This document shows positions 7,951 through 17,156 of a DNA stretch of 64,000 nucleotides, one piece after another. The position numbers were made by a program, and so were the translations under genes. Position 1 is the stretch's first letter. The number at the start of each line of letters is the position of its first letter. Origin of the DNA: Paenibacillus cymbidii (lineage in GTDB: Bacteria > Bacillota > Bacilli > Paenibacillales > NBRC-103111); contig NZ_SHLX01000036.1 in assembly GCF_004764705.1 (NCBI RefSeq), forward strand, positions 1-64,000, written 5' to 3'. The notes under the pieces are model-generated. The model was not told the origin of the DNA and ran no database searches. It worked only from the letters and a program-made list of their open reading frames with translations.

Positions 7951-9483
7951 ATGAACATCAAACAATCGTTGCTGCTGGCCGGGCGCAATCTGCTCGATTG
8001 CCTTAGCCCGGACCACGGCTATTTGCCCAATTGGAGGCTGCGCGTCAACCCGGATTATACGGCGCAATTCAGCTTCAGCTGGCCCGGTCACAACATCGGC
8101 CGATGGTGGGACGCGATGCTGCGTATCGAACGGGCGACCGGATTCGTCATTCCGGCCGATCTGGAGGGAGCCATGCTGCGCAACACCTATGCATTCTTCG
8201 ACAACCCGGACCATTTGTGTTTTGAGCCGCGCAGCGAAGCGCGGCCGAATCGCTCGGTGGAGCTGCACTCGCTGCGCGAAGGGCTGATGGCGCTCATTGC
8301 GCTCATCCGATGGCGGGGCAGCGCATGGGCCCGCGAGAAGGGGCACCGCATGCTGGTGACGATTGCCGCCATTTCCGGCGACAACGGTACATGGGAACTG
8401 GAGAAGCTGGATTACTTCCATGCGTGCGGCGGCAACAAGTTTTACAAGTTTTTCGATCCGTGCAGCTCGAACGGGCGGCTCATCGAGGCGCTCGTCTGGT
8501 TCTACGAGGCGACCGGCGACGGACTGGCGTTGGAGCTGGCGGAACGGTTCGCCCGCTACCACTACCAATATACGACGCAGGAAGACGGACGCATCAACCT
8601 GAGTTCGGACGCGAGCCATGCGCATTCGTACCTCGGTACGCTGCGCGGTCTTGTGCTGTACGGCGCGCTGACCGGGCAGCGGCACTACGTCGATCGCGTC
8701 GCGAAGACGTTCCACGTCGGGCTGCCGCGCATATTCCGGCCCTCGGGTTTTAACGCGCACGACCTGCTGACCGAAGGCTTCGGCGAAACGAGTTCGCCCG
8801 GCGACGCGGCGCAGCTCGGGTTGTGGCTCGGCCTGCAGGGTTACGGCGAATGCTTCGACGAAGCGGAACGGCTTGTGCGCTGTCGACTGCTTCCCTCGCA
8901 AATCGTGGACAGCCCGCCCTTGCGCGGCCTGGAGAGCGATGCCGACGTGAACTTGAACGCAAAAATTATCGGCGGCTACGGCGGCTGTCATGACGAGCCG
9001 CATTCGGGCAGGATGAATGTAACCGACGTTACCTGCGCGGTGGCGCATTCGCTCGCCGACATTTACGAGCATATCGTGCGGCATTCCGCGCTTGACATGC
9101 GGGTGCTGTTCCATCTCGATTACACCGACGAGCGAATTGACGTGCGCAGCGAGCGCGGCGGGGAGGGGCAGCTGACGGTCGTGCCGAAGGTCGACCGGGC
9201 GGTATGGATTCGCGTCCCGCGGTGGACGCCGGCCGCATCGGTGAGGCTCTTCATCGACGGCATGCCGGCCGAGCCGCAGTATGCCGGCGACTGCATCGTC
9301 ATCGAGAAGCCGGGCGTCGGGACGATCCTTCGCCTGAGCTACGCGCTGCCGGAGCGGCGGACGACCGAGGAGATCAACGGCAAGACGTACACGATAGCGT
9401 GGAAGGGCGATGCGATTGCCGGCGTCTCGCCGCATGTCGATTTTTATTCGTTCTATCCTCCGCTGCGGGAGGAGAACCGATGA
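7951..9483 (+). CDS. GH127/DUF1680-like glycoside hydrolase-type protein
   Basis: A 510-residue cytoplasmic protein with no signal peptide. The first ~380 residues read as an all-helical (alpha/alpha)6 barrel (WPGHNIGRWWDAMLR, DGRINLSSDASHAHSYLGTLRGL). The C-terminal part resembles the beta-sandwich that follows the barrel in GH127/DUF1680 proteins (VTCAVAHSLADIYEHIV, VRIPRW-like WIRVPRWTP, IVIEKPG). GH127 enzymes are typically beta-L-arabinofuranosidases, which would suit the isomerase-like neighbours, but the Cys-rich zinc site of that family is not obvious, so function is open. It ends with ATGA overlapping the next gene. Confidence 0.55.
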   Translation: MNIKQSLLLAGRNLLDCLSPDHGYLPNWRLRVNPDYTAQFSFSWPGHNIGRWWDAMLRIERATGFVIPADLEGAMLRNTYAFFDNPDHLCFEPRSEARPNRSVELHSLREGLMALIALIRWRGSAWAREKGHRMLVTIAAISGDNGTWELEKLDYFHACGGNKFYKFFDPCSSNGRLIEALVWFYEATGDGLALELAERFARYHYQYTTQEDGRINLSSDASHAHSYLGTLRGLVLYGALTGQRHYVDRVAKTFHVGLPRIFRPSGFNAHDLLTEGFGETSSPGDAAQLGLWLGLQGYGECFDEAERLVRCRLLPSQIVDSPPLRGLESDADVNLNAKIIGGYGGCHDEPHSGRMNVTDVTCAVAHSLADIYEHIVRHSALDMRVLFHLDYTDERIDVRSERGGEGQLTVVPKVDRAVWIRVPRWTPAASVRLFIDGMPAEPQYAGDCIVIEKPGVGTILRLSYALPERRTTEEINGKTYTIAWKGDAIAGVSPHVDFYSFYPPLREENR

Positions 9484-10631
9484 GCGCCATGTGGATCGAG
9501 CGCGACTGGAAGCTGGAGTCGATCGAATGGGTGGAAATGCCCGGGGAGCGCAAGCGGTTTGCCGGCAAAAATGCGCGGCTCGGCCATCATGGCAGCGGCG
9601 TTGTGCTGCGCGCCTGCCGCATCGCGATCGCCGGCCAATACGGCTACGGCTGGAGCAAGCTGTCCGAGGTTGAGGCGAAAGCGCTGATCGGCATGCCGGC
9701 CAGGCAATTGTTCATGGAGGACGGCAGGGTCCAGCCGGAGTATCGCTGTCTCGAATGCCCGCTGCTCGACTGGCTGGGCAAGCTGCGGGGCAAGCCGGTG
9801 TATGCGTTGTTCGCCGAAGATGCCGCAGCCGCAAGCGCGCCGTTCTTCGCCGTGCCGTGCTACGATACGTCGCTCTATTTCGACGAATTGGACATTGCCG
9901 ACGAAGCCGGGGCGATCGCCCATATGCAGGCGGAGGCGCAGCAGGGCAAGGATGCGGGGCACCGCCATTTCAAAATCAAGACGGGCCGGGGCGCCCGGCA
10001 CATGGAGCTGGAGCGCGGGACGCGCCGGGACATTGCCGTCATCCGCGCCGTGCGGGAAGTTGCAGGCCCGGAAGGCAAGCTGATGATCGACGCCAACAAC
10101 GGCTATAACCTGAACCTGACGAAGCGGGTGCTGGAGGAAACAGCCGATGTCGGCCTTTATTGGATAGAGGAAGTATTCCACGAGGATCGCGTGCTATACG
10201 CCGACTTGAAGCAGTGGATGGACAAGCGCGATATACGCGTGCTGATCGCCGATGGCGAAGGGCAAGCTTCGCCGTCGCTGCTCGACTGGGCGTTCGAAGG
10301 CATCATCGATGTCGTGCAGTACGACATTATGGGCAAGGGCGTGTGCAACTGGCTGGAGCTCGGGGCGAAGCTCGACGCCGCCGGCGTCAAGTCGGCGCCG
10401 CATTGCTACGGCGGCCCGTTCGGCGTCTACGCGATGGGGCACGTCGCCTCCGCGATCAAGGGCTTCCAGTTTATCGAATGGGACGCGATGACAGTGCCCG
10501 GGCTGGATGGCTCGCGATACCGGCTTCGCGACGGCAGCATTGAAATTCCAAACTCGCCCGGCTTTGGCCTCGAATGGGACGACGGTTATTTTTCCCGTCT
10601 GGTATCGGATAAAGGGTGGATTGCTTTATAA
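9480..10631 (+). CDS. Enolase-superfamily dehydratase/racemase-like protein
   Basis: A 383-residue member of the mandelate racemase/muconate lactonising group. Active-site landmarks are K165-x-K167 in FKIKTGRG, metal ligands D204 in MIDANNGYN, E230 in WIEEVF and E260 in IADGEG, and H308 in APHCYGG. This layout suits abstraction of the proton alpha to a carboxylate, so an acid-sugar dehydratase or epimerase is likely. The ATG overlaps the previous stop (ATGA), implying translational coupling. An acid substrate suggests the pathway oxidises its sugar to an aldonate or uronate before this step, perhaps by the SDR at 2558. Confidence 0.78.
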   Translation: MSAMWIERDWKLESIEWVEMPGERKRFAGKNARLGHHGSGVVLRACRIAIAGQYGYGWSKLSEVEAKALIGMPARQLFMEDGRVQPEYRCLECPLLDWLGKLRGKPVYALFAEDAAAASAPFFAVPCYDTSLYFDELDIADEAGAIAHMQAEAQQGKDAGHRHFKIKTGRGARHMELERGTRRDIAVIRAVREVAGPEGKLMIDANNGYNLNLTKRVLEETADVGLYWIEEVFHEDRVLYADLKQWMDKRDIRVLIADGEGQASPSLLDWAFEGIIDVVQYDIMGKGVCNWLELGAKLDAAGVKSAPHCYGGPFGVYAMGHVASAIKGFQFIEWDAMTVPGLDGSRYRLRDGSIEIPNSPGFGLEWDDGYFSRLVSDKGWIAL

Positions 10632-10659
10632 TTGAATTATGATCAGATTCGGCAAAGTT
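10630..10659 (+). repeat. Second copy of 30-base element before ROK kinase
   Basis: Core GAATTATGATCAGATTCGGC. It matches 2372-2401 at 24 of 30 positions with only transitions and starts inside the stop codon of the enolase-superfamily gene, about 90 bases upstream of the ROK gene. In both places it lies on the same strand, upstream of a plus-strand gene, so a shared regulator site is plausible. Confidence 0.4.
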
Positions 10660-10749
10660 GCGCAAGAAGGCGGAAGAAGCGGGGAGTCAACTCACTTTGC
10701 GCCTTTTTTCGTTTTTCGCGAACTCTGTCGACAGCGGGAGCGTGATCGG

Positions 10750-11721
10750 ATGAACAGTAATTCAGACAGTGCGGATGTCGTGCTGGCAGTAGATATTGGC
10801 GGAACCAAAATATTGGCCGGTTATGTCGACCGCAGCGGCACCATCCGCCAATCGCACAAGTACGACATGGACCGGTCGTCGCAAGGCGCGGCGCTGGCCG
10901 CTATCGAACGGTCGGTCGGCCATTTCCGCCAGCTTCCGCGGGATGGCCCGGCTCCGTGCGCCATCGGGATGTGCATGCCGGGGCAAGTCGACGCGGCGAG
11001 CGGGACGTGGCTGCACTGCATGAGCATTCCGATCGGCAGCCCTGTGCGCCTGGCCGAACAGTTCGGCGATTCAGGGCGCCTGCCCGTGGCGCTCGACAAC
11101 GATTTGAACGCAGCGGCGCTGGCGGAAGCGACCTGGGGGCTTGGGCAGGCATTCGGAGATTTTGTATATATGAGCATCGGCACCGGCATTGCCGCCGGGC
11201 TGTTCGCCGGCGGCCGGCTTGTCCGCGGGGCGGCCAACTATGCCGGCGAAATCGGGCATATGTCGGTCGAGCCCGACGGCGAGCCGTGCGTTTGCGGCAA
11301 CCATGGCTGTCTGGAGAACGCCGCTTCGGGCGGCGGGATGATCGCCCGGGCGCGCGCTCGTCTCGGCCGGTTCCCGCAATCGAGCCTTCACGAGCTGGAA
11401 CGAACAGGCCAGTTGCACTCGGCGGCTATTTTTCGCGAGGCATTGGCAGGGGATGAGCTGGCCGCGTTAATCAAGGACAAGGCGGTACGCGCGCTGGAGA
11501 CGGGCATCGTCAATGTGATCAACCTGCTCAACCCCGAAGCGTTCATTATCGGCGGCGGCGTGCTGCGGGACGAATGGCTGGCGGAGCATTTGCGGGAACA
11601 TGTCCGCTCTCGCTGCATGCCGGTCGTTCGACAGTCGCTACGGCTGTTCGGCATTTCCGGCTTCGACGTGAACACGGTCGGCTTGCTCGGCGCAGCGAGC
11701 GTGGCCTGGAAACACGTATGA
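10750..11721 (+). CDS. ROK family sugar kinase
   Basis: A 323-residue ROK kinase-type protein. The N-terminal phosphate motif is VDIGGTKILAGYVD. The catalytic Asp is in LDNDLNAAALAEATWG. The zinc motif is intact: EIGHM followed by CVCGNHGCLE. No N-terminal winged helix is present, so it is an enzyme rather than a NagC/XylR-like repressor. ATG 10750 has GGGAG 9 bases upstream; an in-frame ATG at 10639 lies within the repeated element and lacks a ribosome site. It probably phosphorylates the sugar that the NagB-like and isomerase-like enzymes use. Confidence 0.88.
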   Translation: MNSNSDSADVVLAVDIGGTKILAGYVDRSGTIRQSHKYDMDRSSQGAALAAIERSVGHFRQLPRDGPAPCAIGMCMPGQVDAASGTWLHCMSIPIGSPVRLAEQFGDSGRLPVALDNDLNAAALAEATWGLGQAFGDFVYMSIGTGIAAGLFAGGRLVRGAANYAGEIGHMSVEPDGEPCVCGNHGCLENAASGGGMIARARARLGRFPQSSLHELERTGQLHSAAIFREALAGDELAALIKDKAVRALETGIVNVINLLNPEAFIIGGGVLRDEWLAEHLREHVRSRCMPVVRQSLRLFGISGFDVNTVGLLGAASVAWKHV

Positions 11722-11761
11722 CGGGCATTCACATGGCGGAACGACGGGAGGATGAGCCAGC

Positions 11762-13318
11762 ATGGAAAACCGGCCGCTGCGTGTGTTGGTTGCGGATGAT
11801 GAGTTTCCGCTTCGCGAGGAGTTGAAATCGCTTTCCTGGGATGCGTTCGGGGCGGTTCTGATCGGTGAAGCGAAGAATGGCGAGGAAGCGCTGCAGTTTT
11901 GCCACGATTATTTGCCCGACGTGGTCATTACCGATATTACGATGCCGTCCATGGACGGCATTACGCTGCTGCGCGAAATCAAGAAGCGGTTTCCGCTGAT
12001 GCAGGTCATTTTGCTGACGTGCCACAGCGATTTTGTGTATGCCCGCGAAGCGTTGCAGCTTGGCGCGCTGGACTATTTCCTGAAGGTGACACTCGACGAA
12101 AACGACCTGGCCATGGCGCTGCATAAAGCCCGCTTGTCGATTGAACGCGAAAGGTCGCATCAGAAAGACGCGAAGGACAAGATGCGCTGGGTGCATTCGA
12201 AAGCGCTTGGTCGCTTGCTGAAGAAGGAATCGTTCGATCCCGACGCCGTCATGCAGCAGCTCTTCGCCGTATGGCCGAAACTCGCCCTCCCTTTCCGCTT
12301 CGCGAGACTGCAGGTGGACGCGAACGCCAGCGAGCATATTTTCGTCAATCAGGAAATCAACAGCGCGCTTATCCAACTCGAGCAAGTGACGCCGGGTACA
12401 TTCACCTGGGTGCCGCTGGGCAGCAAGGAGTACCTTCTGTTCGTCCACGACGATTCCGCCAGCGTCGAGACGTTCGTCGACTTCATGGAGATGGTCTTGT
12501 CCGTCCTGCGGGACGCTCTGGCGAAGCAGCTTCCCTTCATCGCGGAGGAGGTCGTCATCGACGGGGCGATCAGCGACGAGGTGCGGACGCCCGACCAGTT
12601 TGTGGACGCGCTGGCCATGGCACGGGCTTGGGAGCATACGAGTTTCTATGAAGCGGATAAACACGGCAAGGTGTACGTCGGGCAGCCGCCGGCTCCGGCG
12701 CATCTGACGGAGGCAGTCGTCACGGAGCTGACGGACAAGATGCGCGGCGTCAACTGGAATCAGGAGCGGCTCGTCGCTTTCTTCCGCGGACCGTTTACGG
12801 CGCTTTGCACCGAACGGCGCTTCGACCCGGGGCAGCTCCGGCAGCTCGTTTCGAACTGGACGATCGAGTGGCGCCAAGAAAACGGCCGGAACGGCACGGA
12901 ATTGCTGCTGCATCGCATCGCGCAGGCGAACTCGTTCTACCAGATCGTGTCCGATCTGATTCATTATGCCGAGGAAAGAAGCGGCAAGAAAGAGAGGTAC
13001 CGCACGGAAGTAAACGATGCGTTGAAGCTGATCAAGCACAATTTGGCCGCCGGCTTGACGCTGTCGGGCATTGCCGGGCAAGTGGGCTTGAGCGCTCATT
13101 ATTTGGGACGCCTGTTCCGCGAGGAATTGGGGGAGTCGTTCAACGGCTACGTTACCCGCTCGCGGCTGGAGTTTGCGCTGGAGCTGCTGAAGACGACGAA
13201 TCTCAAGGTATACGAGGTCGCGGAGCGAGTCGGTATTCCGAGCTATCGCTATTTCTCGGTAATGTTTCGCAATTGGACGGGATTTTCACCGACGGACTAC
13301 AAGAAAAATTTGCGGTGA
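11762..13318 (+). CDS. Response regulator with AraC-type output domain (YesN-like)
   Basis: A 518-residue two-component response regulator. The receiver domain spans about residues 1-125, with acidic residues D12/D13, phospho-acceptor D58 (VVITDITMPSMDG) and the conserved lysine in YFLKVT. A long linker of ~290 residues follows, then an AraC-type double helix-turn-helix in the last 100 residues (GLTLSGIAGQVGLSAHYLGRLF; KVYEVAERVGIPSYRYFSVMF). GGGAGG lies about 9 bases before ATG 11762. The partner kinase begins 12 bases after its stop. The regulator-before-kinase order is also seen in the second pair at 22.9 kb. It probably activates the transporter genes just downstream. Confidence 0.92.
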   Translation: MENRPLRVLVADDEFPLREELKSLSWDAFGAVLIGEAKNGEEALQFCHDYLPDVVITDITMPSMDGITLLREIKKRFPLMQVILLTCHSDFVYAREALQLGALDYFLKVTLDENDLAMALHKARLSIERERSHQKDAKDKMRWVHSKALGRLLKKESFDPDAVMQQLFAVWPKLALPFRFARLQVDANASEHIFVNQEINSALIQLEQVTPGTFTWVPLGSKEYLLFVHDDSASVETFVDFMEMVLSVLRDALAKQLPFIAEEVVIDGAISDEVRTPDQFVDALAMARAWEHTSFYEADKHGKVYVGQPPAPAHLTEAVVTELTDKMRGVNWNQERLVAFFRGPFTALCTERRFDPGQLRQLVSNWTIEWRQENGRNGTELLLHRIAQANSFYQIVSDLIHYAEERSGKKERYRTEVNDALKLIKHNLAAGLTLSGIAGQVGLSAHYLGRLFREELGESFNGYVTRSRLEFALELLKTTNLKVYEVAERVGIPSYRYFSVMFRNWTGFSPTDYKKNLR

Positions 13319-13330
13319 AGGACGGGGAAG

Positions 13331-15151
13331 ATGAAAAACGTTCACAACTGGTACCGCGGCTGGAAGCTGGCGACGAAGCATTTTCTCTTCCTGTTTTGCG
13401 TGACGTTTCTGCTGTTCGTCATTTTGGCATGGAACAATCTGAACGAGGCGCAAGAACTGTTCCGCAAGCAAGTCATCAGCGACTCGCAAGTGCTGGTCGG
13501 ACGGACGAATCAACTCGTCGACTCCTACCTGGACAATATCCAGAGCATCCTGCTGCTGATCTCCCAAAGGGACGACTTGCTGCTTCCGGGCCATGAAGCG
13601 GAAGCCGTCGGCACCTTGCGGGAATATGCGGAGAACAACATTTCGATCGTGCGAACTTTATATCTGATCAGGGCCGACCACCGCGTATTCGCCAACACGC
13701 AAGCCTACTACGATATTCTGGGCAATCCTCACCTCCAATGGCTGTACCGGCTCGCGCTGGACAACTACGGCGCGATCAACGTCAGCCCGCTGTACAATTC
13801 TCCGCTGTCGGGGAAGACGATGGCGTACACGATGCCGGTCAAGAACGATGCCGGCCAGACGCTCGGCGTCGCGCTGATCGAGATCGACCTCGACAAGCTG
13901 ACGAACAGCATCGCGCCGCTGCTGACGAACGAACACCAGACGTTTACGGTCATTTCGCACGATAACCGCGTGGTGACCAAGCCGAACATCCTGGACAAGT
14001 TTCTGCCGGTTGATCCGTACAAGTACCCGGTTGAGCTTGAGGAATCGTTCGTCGGCCGGCTGGGCGAGATGTCCATCGGCGTCAGCTCTATCAAGGGGCT
14101 GAAGGATGAGCCGCTCGTCGTCGTGAAGTCGGGCGAGAACCGGTTCGGCTGGTCGCTGATCGTGTTCATCGAAGAAAGCTACTTCTACGAAAACCTCGTT
14201 ACATTGTACAACAACTACAGCACGGCCGCCGTGTTCTGGCTGTTCGTGCTGCTGCTCACCTCCTTCCTGATGAGCCGCTATTTCACGAACCCCGTGCGCA
14301 AGCTGGTCGCAAAGATGGAGCGGGTGCGCGACTTCAACGTGCTGTCGCGAGTGACGATCAATCGCGACGACGAAATCGGCCAGCTCGCCAAAAGCTACAA
14401 CATGATGATGGATCGCATCCACCAGATGCTGCTGGAGACGAAGGAAATGGAAGCGCGAAAAAACCAGTACGAGCTGAAAATGCTGCAAAGTCAAATTACG
14501 CCGCATTTCCTGTACAACACGCTCGCCTGCATCAGCAGCTTGGCCAAGCAGCAAAAAATCGCGGAGGTGCGGGAGACGATCAAGTCGCTTGTCGGTTTGC
14601 TCTCGTTCAGCTTCGACAAAAGCTCGGCGCTGGTGTCGGTGAACCACGAATTGCAAGGCTTGCAAATGTATTTGCAAATCCAGCGCATTCGTTACGAAGA
14701 CAAGCTGACGCTGCACATCGATGTTGCGAACGAGGCGCTGCATTGCCAAATCCTGAAACTGACGCTGCAGCCGTTGATCGAGAACGCTATCTTCCACGGG
14801 CTTGTCCCGAGAGGAACGGAAGGCCGCATCACGATCAAGGGAACCGTATCGGACGGCAAGCTGCGTCTGTTCATTCGCGATAATGGCGTTGGCATGCCGC
14901 GCAGCAAGCTTGCCGACCTATTGACGCATCACACCGGGCAGCCGTCCCAATTTCGCTTTACCGGCCTCGGCGTTATCAATGTGCATGAACGCATCCGGCT
15001 ATACTACGGGAACAGCTACGGGCTGAGAATCGCCAGCAAAATCAACGTGGGCACGGTTGTGCGGGTGGAAATGCCCTGTATGCCGCTCGAGAACGCCGAA
15101 TTGGAAGCGGATCGGGGAGAGGATAGGCGGCAACCGCACAATCAGTCTTAA
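13331..15151 (+). CDS. Sensor histidine kinase, YesM-like
   Basis: A 606-residue membrane kinase. A transmembrane helix at about residues 17-38 precedes an extracellular sensor domain (~40-290, Cache-like). A second membrane helix (AAVFWLFVLLLTSFLM) leads into HAMP and the His_kinase domain with phospho-acceptor H392 in QITPHFLYNTL. The ATPase N-box (PLIENAIFHGLV) and G1 box (DNGVGMP) follow. All catalytic motifs look intact. It is paired with the regulator immediately upstream and sits directly before the permease genes, the usual context for sensing an imported oligosaccharide or its binding protein. Confidence 0.92.
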   Translation: MKNVHNWYRGWKLATKHFLFLFCVTFLLFVILAWNNLNEAQELFRKQVISDSQVLVGRTNQLVDSYLDNIQSILLLISQRDDLLLPGHEAEAVGTLREYAENNISIVRTLYLIRADHRVFANTQAYYDILGNPHLQWLYRLALDNYGAINVSPLYNSPLSGKTMAYTMPVKNDAGQTLGVALIEIDLDKLTNSIAPLLTNEHQTFTVISHDNRVVTKPNILDKFLPVDPYKYPVELEESFVGRLGEMSIGVSSIKGLKDEPLVVVKSGENRFGWSLIVFIEESYFYENLVTLYNNYSTAAVFWLFVLLLTSFLMSRYFTNPVRKLVAKMERVRDFNVLSRVTINRDDEIGQLAKSYNMMMDRIHQMLLETKEMEARKNQYELKMLQSQITPHFLYNTLACISSLAKQQKIAEVRETIKSLVGLLSFSFDKSSALVSVNHELQGLQMYLQIQRIRYEDKLTLHIDVANEALHCQILKLTLQPLIENAIFHGLVPRGTEGRITIKGTVSDGKLRLFIRDNGVGMPRSKLADLLTHHTGQPSQFRFTGLGVINVHERIRLYYGNSYGLRIASKINVGTVVRVEMPCMPLENAELEADRGEDRRQPHNQS

Positions 15152-15243
15152 ATTGAACACAATTGGAGCTTTTCTGCATATCGCATTGTGCGCGACGATT
15201 GTATATTTAACATGAAAACGCACACAACCGAAGAGGTGAACTT

Positions 15244-16212
15244 GTGGAGAACCTGAACGCGATACCGCTCGCCACCGGGAAAGTGCCGGTCCGCAAACGG
15301 CAGATCGGCAAGCTGTGGAACAAGCTCTGGAAATTCAAGGCGCTTTACGCAATGCTGCTTCCCGGCGTGGTTTATTATATTTTGTTCAAATACGTTCCGA
15401 TGTACGGTGTCATCATTGCCTTCAAGCAGTTCAGCATTTTGGACGGCATAACGGGCAGCGAATGGGCTAGTCCGTGGTACAAACATTTTCAAGAATTTTA
15501 TCAATCACCATTTTTTATACAATTATTGCGCAATACGATCGTCATCAGCGTGTACAAACTGGTCATCGGCACGATCCCGCCGATAGCCCTGGCTCTCGTT
15601 CTGAACGAATGCCGGACAGCCTGGTTCAAGTCGCTGGTGCAGACGTTGACATACATGCCGCACTTCCTGTCCTGGGTCATCATCTACGGCATCCTGCTTG
15701 CGCTCATGTCGGAAAACTCCGGTTTGTTCAATCGCTGGATCCAGGAGCTGGGCGGCAGCTCCGTCTCGTTCCTGACGTCCACCCGCTACTTCCGCAGCAT
15801 TCTGGTAGGTTCGGAAATATGGAAGGACCTGGGGTGGGGAGCGATCATTTATTTGGCGGCTATTGCCGGCATCGATCCGACGCTGTATGAAGCGGGTAAA
15901 GTCGACGGGGTTGGCCGGATGAGGAGCATGTGGCATATTACGCTTCCCGGCATTCGCAATGTGATTGTCCTGCTGTTCATTCTGAAGCTCGGCCATCTGC
16001 TCGACGCCGGCTTCGATCAAATTTACGTGCTGTACAACATTCTTGTCTACCCGGTGGCGGACATTCTCGATACGTGGGTATATCGCACCGGCCTGCAGCA
16101 GTTGAATTTCAGCCTTGCTTCCGCAGTCGGGTTGTTCAAGTCGGTCATCGGACTGGTGCTTGTGCTCGGCGCGAACAAAATCGCGAACAAGTGGGGAGAA
16201 GGCATATGGTGA
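15244..16212 (+). CDS. ABC transporter permease, LplB/MalF-like (set 1)
   Basis: A 322-residue inner-membrane permease of the carbohydrate uptake family 1. Six hydrophobic segments are apparent. The signature is FKYVPMYGVIIAFKQF near residue 50 and the EAA loop EAGKVDGVGRMRSMWHITLPG that docks the ATPase. The start is GTG 15244 after AAGAGGTG. The next permease overlaps by 7 bases. No ATPase gene is present in the cluster, so a shared MsmX-like ATPase encoded elsewhere is expected (established for this transporter class, not seen here). Confidence 0.92.
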   Translation: MENLNAIPLATGKVPVRKRQIGKLWNKLWKFKALYAMLLPGVVYYILFKYVPMYGVIIAFKQFSILDGITGSEWASPWYKHFQEFYQSPFFIQLLRNTIVISVYKLVIGTIPPIALALVLNECRTAWFKSLVQTLTYMPHFLSWVIIYGILLALMSENSGLFNRWIQELGGSSVSFLTSTRYFRSILVGSEIWKDLGWGAIIYLAAIAGIDPTLYEAGKVDGVGRMRSMWHITLPGIRNVIVLLFILKLGHLLDAGFDQIYVLYNILVYPVADILDTWVYRTGLQQLNFSLASAVGLFKSVIGLVLVLGANKIANKWGEGIW

Positions 16213-17066
16213 AAAACGGGTCAGACAAACTGTTCAATGCCGCCGTATATGCGCTGCTTGGCTTCTGCGGCTTGGCCGCCATGTTCCCGCTCCTTTTCGT
16301 GGCGACGGTGTCGATTACGCCGCTTGCCGAAGTGCTGAAAAACGGCGGCTTCATCCTGATTCCGAAGCATGTAACGTTCTTCGCCTACCACAAGCTGTTT
16401 ACCGAGTCGAACATGCCGACGGCGTTCAAGGTAACCGCTTTCATTACAGTGGTGGGCACTGCGCTCAATCTGATCCTGACGATGCTGCTCGCTTACCCGC
16501 TGAGCCGCAGAAACTTGCCCGGACGGAAATTTTTCCTGCTCATTATCGTTATTACGCTGCTGTTCGGCGGGGGCCTCATTCCGACTTATCTTGTTGTCAA
16601 ATCGCTCGGCCTGCTCGATTCGGTATGGGCGATGATTGTTCCGAACGCAATCTGGAGCTTTAATGTGCTCATTATGAAAAGCTTCTTCGAGCAGCTTCCC
16701 GAGGAAGTGTTCGAATCGGCGCGCATCGACGGTGCGCAGGAAACGCGCATTTTGCTGCAAATTATCGTGCCGCTCTCGATTCCCGTCATTTTGACAGTCG
16801 GCCTGTTTTATCTTGTCGGGCACTGGAACGAATTTTTCCAGGCGATCTTCTACGTAACCGATCGTTCGTTGTTCCCGCTGCAGGTGATCGTCCGCGAGCT
16901 GCTGATGCAAACCCAGCAGCCGCTCGAGTATGCGGAGAACGTGCTGCCGACGATGACGATGCAGATGGCGTCCGTCATTACCGCTTGTTTGCCGGTTATC
17001 GTGATTTACCCGTTCATTCAACGGCACTTTACGAAAGGCATGCTGCTTGGCTCGATCAAAGGTTGA
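16206..17066 (+). CDS. ABC transporter permease, YtcP/LplC/MalG-like (set 1)
   Basis: A 286-residue permease and partner of the preceding one. It has six membrane segments, the EAA-type loop ESARIDGAQETRILLQIIVPLS and the C-terminal FIQRHFTKGMLLGSIKG that ends almost every member of this subfamily. ATG 16206 overlaps the stop of the upstream permease and has GGGGAGAA just before it. Together they form the membrane channel for a binding-protein-dependent sugar importer. Confidence 0.92.
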   Translation: MVKNGSDKLFNAAVYALLGFCGLAAMFPLLFVATVSITPLAEVLKNGGFILIPKHVTFFAYHKLFTESNMPTAFKVTAFITVVGTALNLILTMLLAYPLSRRNLPGRKFFLLIIVITLLFGGGLIPTYLVVKSLGLLDSVWAMIVPNAIWSFNVLIMKSFFEQLPEEVFESARIDGAQETRILLQIIVPLSIPVILTVGLFYLVGHWNEFFQAIFYVTDRSLFPLQVIVRELLMQTQQPLEYAENVLPTMTMQMASVITACLPVIVIYPFIQRHFTKGMLLGSIKG

Positions 17067-17156
17067 CGACGGGGGACGGTCCATCCATCCTGTCCCGCCA
17101 GGGATAAGGGTTCCATCCGTTTCAATAATAATTAAACGAGAAGGAAGGGAAAGGGA

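Noticed and set aside
10660..10749. Possible terminator between the enolase-superfamily and ROK genes
   Set aside because: Only a 6-bp AAGGCG/CGCCTT pairing with a large loop could be found before a T run; too weak to call.
15152..15243. Third copy of the 21-bp-spaced activator site before transporter set 1
   Set aside because: ATTGTGCGCG at 15185 is similar, but there is no partner at 21 bp and the distance to TATATT is 17, not 30.
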